Below are positions 4,526 through 7,622 of a DNA stretch of 7,622 nt, piece by piece. The stretch is from positions 1 through 7,622 of the forward strand of contig JAFDWI010000008.1 in assembly GCA_018268545.1 (NCBI GenBank), given 5' to 3'. The notes beneath the pieces are model-generated. The model saw only the letters and a list, made by a program, of their open reading frames with translations, was not told the origin of the DNA and made no database searches. The stretch is from Actinomycetota bacterium. Its GTDB lineage: Bacteria; Actinomycetota; Acidimicrobiia; Acidimicrobiales; Iamiaceae. The translations under genes and the position numbers were made by a program. Numbering within the stretch: position 1 is the first letter of the stretch; each line of letters opens with the position of its first letter.

Positions 4526-7441
4526 TCAGCCGACTTCGTCGAGGGCGGCCAGGATGTCGTCGGCCCAACGTTCCAACTTGACCGGTCCGATCCCGTCGCA
4601 CGCGGCGAGCTCCGCCGCGGACGTCGGTCGTGCGAGCGCGATGCCCCGCAGGTGCGCGTCCGAGAGCACCGTGTAGGCGGGCTTTCCGCCTGCTTTCGCT
4701 TCGCCTGTCCGCCACGCTCGCAACGCTGTTTCGGCCGCGGCGGCGTCACCCCACAACTCGACCGGTGCGCTCAGGGGGCGACGGACCCCGTCGACCTCGA
4801 CGCGTTCTCCGTAACGGACCCGCAGCGTTCCGCCGCCGGCCAACCGGATCAACACCCCGGAACCATCCGCGCCTTCGACGTCCCCGGTGTGTCCGCCGGA
4901 TGCGGTGATGCACAGCCCGAGCGTCGCGACATGGCCTGGCTGGGTCTCGGCGCGACCCCGCTTCGTCGACGCGCTGGCGCGTTGCCCACCGGCGGATCGC
5001 GCACCGGCCGTCGACGCCGCGGCGGTGCCCGACGCGCCGGTCGGCCGCGGTCGGCTCTTGGGTGCGGTTCCGGCGAGTTCGTCGACGAAACGGCTCGGAC
5101 GGGACCGATCGGCCAGCACCGCCACCCGGCGCCGACCGCGAGTGATCCCCACGTGCAACACCCGCCGTTCCTCCTCGATGTCGACGGCGAGCCGATGCGG
5201 CACGATGCCGTCGACCACGCCGACGATCACCACGTGATCCCACTCGCGCCCCTTGACCCGGTGGATCGTCGACAGGGTGATGCCCCCGGGGTCGTCGGGG
5301 CGGGCCAGCAGATCCGACAGCCAGGCTTCGAATCCGACCGGGTCGGGGTGCAGATCCGCGACCGCGAGCAGACCTTCGAGGTCGTCGCAGTGGCTCGACC
5401 CCTGCCCCCCTGACGCGCCGGAATGATCCAACAGGCCCATCGCGGAGCCGAGCCCGATCTCGTCGCGGACCACCTCGAGGATCCCTCGGGTCGTGCCGTG
5501 CCGCGCTGCCGCGGCTACGAGTGCCAGGTCGTCGGCAAGGCGTTCGACCTTGCGGGCATCTTTGTCGGCGACCCGGTCCGCGATGGCTCGCAGTTGTGAA
5601 AGCGACCAGTGGGCACGCCCTTCGAGCCGATCGGGAAACCAGCGGGGAAGCCCCCGGGTCGGGCGGCGCAGGATCTCGGTGATGTCGGCGGCCGCCATGC
5701 GGTCCCGGGCCATGGCGAGACGCAGGTACGCGAGTGCCGCGCGTAACCCGGTTCGGGCCAGGATGTTCGGTGCCAGGACCGACGAGACCGGGTAGCCGGC
5801 GTCGACCAGTGCGATCTGGGGCGCCAACAACAGCGAATTCACCCGGCACAGCACCGCGATCTGCGCGGGTGCGACGTCGGGTGTGTCCAGCCACCCGCGA
5901 ACGGTGTCGAGCAGCGCCGCGCTCGCCTCGGTGGGTTCGTGATGGGTGACGACCAGCCGGTCGGTCGCATCGTCGGCGGTCGGCCCGGCGGTGATCGTCT
6001 TGTCGACCCTTCGGTGGTTGTAGCCCACCAGGTTGCGCGCGGCGTCGACGACTGCGGTCGGGCACCGGTAGTTGACGGTGAGCGGATGCGACGCGGCTCC
6101 CGGGAAGAGCGCGTCGTAGTCGATCAAGAACCCTGGGTCGGCGGAGTTGTGGCCGTAGATGACCTGGTCGTCGTCGCCGACCCCGAACACGTCCAACGCG
6201 GGCAGTGCACACAGTCGGACCAACAGCACGTGCGCTGGGGTGAGGTCCTGGAATTCATCCACCAACAGATGTCGACACTGCGCCTGGATGCTCCGACGGA
6301 ACGCGCCGTCGCGTAGCAACACCTCGATCGCGCCGTAGATCTGTTCGTCGAAGTCGACCGCGCCCTGGTCGGCGAGTCGTTGCCGGTACGGCCCGAACAG
6401 CTCGGCGAACCCGTCGACGTCGTCTCGCATCGACTCGACGTCGTTCGGCGCGCACAGCCCGAGGCGCACCGAACCGAGCGCTTCGAGGTACGGCCCGATC
6501 GGGTCGGTGTTCGCCCGATGCACCCGCTTGCCCGGCAACAACGAGTCGATGATCCGCCGACACTCGCGCTCATCGAGCACCCGGGGCATCGACCCTCGGT
6601 GTTGTCGCAACACCCACAGTCCGAGCGAGTTGAGGGTTCGGACCCGGGGTTGAAAATCCCGGGTACGGGCTTCGGCCTCGAGTTGGGCCTGTTTGTTGAA
6701 CGCGACGGTGAGCACACTGTCGGAGCCCCAGCCCCGGTCGATGACAAGGTGGCGGAGCCGTTCGGTGAGCACGCGGGTCTTGCCCGATCCTGCGGGTGCG
6801 ATGACCCGGACCGGCCCGGCGCGGTGGGTGACCGCTGCGAGCTGATCGGGGGCGAGTTCCGCGGTCGGTGGCCGCGGGTCGACATCCGGGGTGAGGCGGC
6901 CCGCGTCGACCGTCTCGCTCGCGATCACGGTCGAGCCCTCGGGGAGTGCGCGCGGTGGCCCGCCCACGCCCGGATCGGCGGGGTTGACAACCGGGCCACG
7001 AGGGCCGCCGTCGATGAATGCGGCGGTGCCGTCGTCGAGCACCACATCGGCAGGGCCACCGGGCGTTTCGATGGCTCCGAGCCGGGCTGCCTTGCGTCCC
7101 CACCACCAGATCGGATCGCCGGCCGCCCGGGCGTCGTAGTTGTTGGCCCAGACCAGAAAGTGCAGACGATCGAAGAACGGTTCGGTGTCGGCGGTGAGTC
7201 GCCACACCTCGTCGGTGATCGACTCGGGCGACCGGAACCGGCCAGGGTCCACGCCGAGGGCAACCACGCCGGGCGCGCGGGCGACCCACAGGCGGTGCAA
7301 CTGGTCGACCACGGCACGCGGGTCGGCCAGCGCCGCATCATCGATCGTGACCACGGGCGCGTCGCGCCATACTTCGGGTACCGGCGCATCGATGTGGACG
7401 ACGACCCCGCGTCCGAGCGCGACCGGTCCGGGAAATGCCAT
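4526..7441 (-). CDS. UvrD/Rep-type superfamily 1 DNA helicase with HRDC domain and unusual N-terminal extension
   Basis: The 971-residue protein is an ATP-dependent DNA helicase, presumably 3'-5', acting in repair or recombination. Helicase motifs are complete: Q motif around Gln200, Walker A APAGSGKT (215-222), Ia LTVAFNKQAQLEAEAR, Walker B DEFQD (395-399), III FGVGDDDQVIYGHNSA (419-434), IV VNYRCP (456-461), V STIHRVKGREWDHV (724-737), and VI ERRVLHVGITRGRRR. An Ala/Ser/Gly/Arg-rich linker (about 793-832) leads to a beta-rich region (838-895) and a C-terminal HRDC domain (about 905-968), as in mycobacterial UvrD2. The cysteine cluster reported for UvrD2 is not apparent here. Residues 1-190 are not helicase and contain HFLVWANNYDARAAGDPIWW followed by WGRKAARLGA. 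The ATG at 7441 has no SD but carries TACGGT 6 nt upstream. It converges on the transporter, 87 bp apart; I see no strong terminator in that gap. Confidence 0.92.
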   Translation of the reverse strand: MAFPGPVALGRGVVVHIDAPVPEVWRDAPVVTIDDAALADPRAVVDQLHRLWVARAPGVVALGVDPGRFRSPESITDEVWRLTADTEPFFDRLHFLVWANNYDARAAGDPIWWWGRKAARLGAIETPGGPADVVLDDGTAAFIDGGPRGPVVNPADPGVGGPPRALPEGSTVIASETVDAGRLTPDVDPRPPTAELAPDQLAAVTHRAGPVRVIAPAGSGKTRVLTERLRHLVIDRGWGSDSVLTVAFNKQAQLEAEARTRDFQPRVRTLNSLGLWVLRQHRGSMPRVLDERECRRIIDSLLPGKRVHRANTDPIGPYLEALGSVRLGLCAPNDVESMRDDVDGFAELFGPYRQRLADQGAVDFDEQIYGAIEVLLRDGAFRRSIQAQCRHLLVDEFQDLTPAHVLLVRLCALPALDVFGVGDDDQVIYGHNSADPGFLIDYDALFPGAASHPLTVNYRCPTAVVDAARNLVGYNHRRVDKTITAGPTADDATDRLVVTHHEPTEASAALLDTVRGWLDTPDVAPAQIAVLCRVNSLLLAPQIALVDAGYPVSSVLAPNILARTGLRAALAYLRLAMARDRMAAADITEILRRPTRGLPRWFPDRLEGRAHWSLSQLRAIADRVADKDARKVERLADDLALVAAAARHGTTRGILEVVRDEIGLGSAMGLLDHSGASGGQGSSHCDDLEGLLAVADLHPDPVGFEAWLSDLLARPDDPGGITLSTIHRVKGREWDHVVIVGVVDGIVPHRLAVDIEEERRVLHVGITRGRRRVAVLADRSRPSRFVDELAGTAPKSRPRPTGASGTAAASTAGARSAGGQRASASTKRGRAETQPGHVATLGLCITASGGHTGDVEGADGSGVLIRLAGGGTLRVRYGERVEVDGVRRPLSAPVELWGDAAAAETALRAWRTGEAKAGGKPAYTVLSDAHLRGIALARPTSAAELAACDGIGPVKLERWADDILAALDEVG

Positions 7442-7447
7442 GACCCC

Positions 7448-7453
7448 ACCGTA
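7448..7453 (-). promoter_or_regulatory. -10 element (TACGGT) for a leaderless helicase gene
   Basis: Read on the minus strand, TACGGT sits at -12 to -7 of the helicase ATG, the same geometry as vapB and the transporter gene. No SD precedes the ATG. A -35 at the standard spacing is not recognisable. Confidence 0.45.
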
Positions 7454-7622
7454 GAGGGCACCTGTGACAGAGCCGGGTCACGCAAACGAGGCGGCCCTTG
7501 GAGGGCGCTCGATGTCCGGCGGGTGATCGGTGACTCCCGCGGGAGCCGCGGCTCGGTGGCTCGGCGGGTACTTCGAGCCGGGGCTCCTCCAGCGAGGGGG
7601 CGCGGGCCTCAGGGGATGTCGA
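7454..7622. other. Terminal region without a confident gene; palindrome-rich
   Basis: About 170 bp upstream of the helicase. Palindromes are CTCCCGCGGGAG (7534-7545), GAGCCGCGGCTC (7543-7554) and the near-identical GAGCCGGGGCTC (7575-7586), the last two 32 bp apart, plus a direct repeat GGCTCGG at 7550-7556 and 7558-7564. A short stem GGCCCT/AGGGC-type hairpin lies at 7494-7506. A minus-strand frame entering from the right edge stays open to a TGA at 7480-7478 and could be the end of a gene, but other frames are equally open in DNA this GC-rich, so I do not call it. Confidence 0.4.

Noticed and set aside
4746..6212. 488-codon minus-strand frame inside the helicase gene
   Set aside because: It is an alternate frame, extremely Arg-rich, overlapping intact helicase motifs II to VI in the correct frame.
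7478..7622. Possible 3' end of a minus-strand gene ending at TGA 7480-7478
   Set aside because: Third-position GC and residue content do not distinguish it from the other open frames in this GC-rich stretch, and no motif is visible. More sequence to the right would be needed.

Overview
The window is 7.6 kb of high-GC DNA whose genes look actinobacterial. The pointers are an F420-type luciferase-like oxidoreductase of the Rv3520c kind, a UvrD-family helicase ending in an HRDC domain, GTG starts, and several genes that appear to be leaderless, with a TANNNT -10 box exactly 6 nt before the start codon. A lineage such as Acidimicrobiia is plausible, but this is an inference from protein flavour and not proven.

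Layout, left to right. (1) Positions 1-54 hold the first 18 codons of a minus-strand gene leaving the window, with a strong Shine-Dalgarno. (2) After a 225-bp divergent intergenic region comes a two-gene plus-strand operon: an LLM-class F420-dependent oxidoreductase (280-1305) coupled by a GTGA overlap to a crotonase-fold enoyl-CoA hydratase/isomerase (1302-2120). This pair suggests acyl-CoA or steroid/lipid-type catabolism. (3) Next, on the minus strand, is a compact module: a VapBC toxin-antitoxin pair (antitoxin 2578-2796, toxin 2238-2585) and a small helix-hairpin-helix protein of the Cdd1 'pathogenicity locus' family (2946-3209). It is bracketed by two nearly identical 51-bp hairpin repeats in direct orientation (2133-2183 and 3277-3327). 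(4) A plus-strand EamA/DMT transporter (3365-4438) carries a cytosolic-type tail with 25 histidines, built from two 35-residue repeats. (5) A large minus-strand UvrD/Rep-type helicase (4526-7441) has an unrecognised N-terminal region of about 190 residues. (6) The last 181 bp hold no gene I can call with confidence, but contain palindromes, including two GAGCC-NN-GGCTC sites 32 bp apart.

The most interesting points are the duplicated histidine-rich tail of the transporter, the pair of direct hairpin repeats around the toxin-antitoxin/Cdd1 module, the recurring leaderless promoter geometry, the unusual N-terminal domain of the helicase, and the crotonase with Gln at one of the two catalytic Glu positions. 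I did not find an obviously complete new defence or biosynthetic system.
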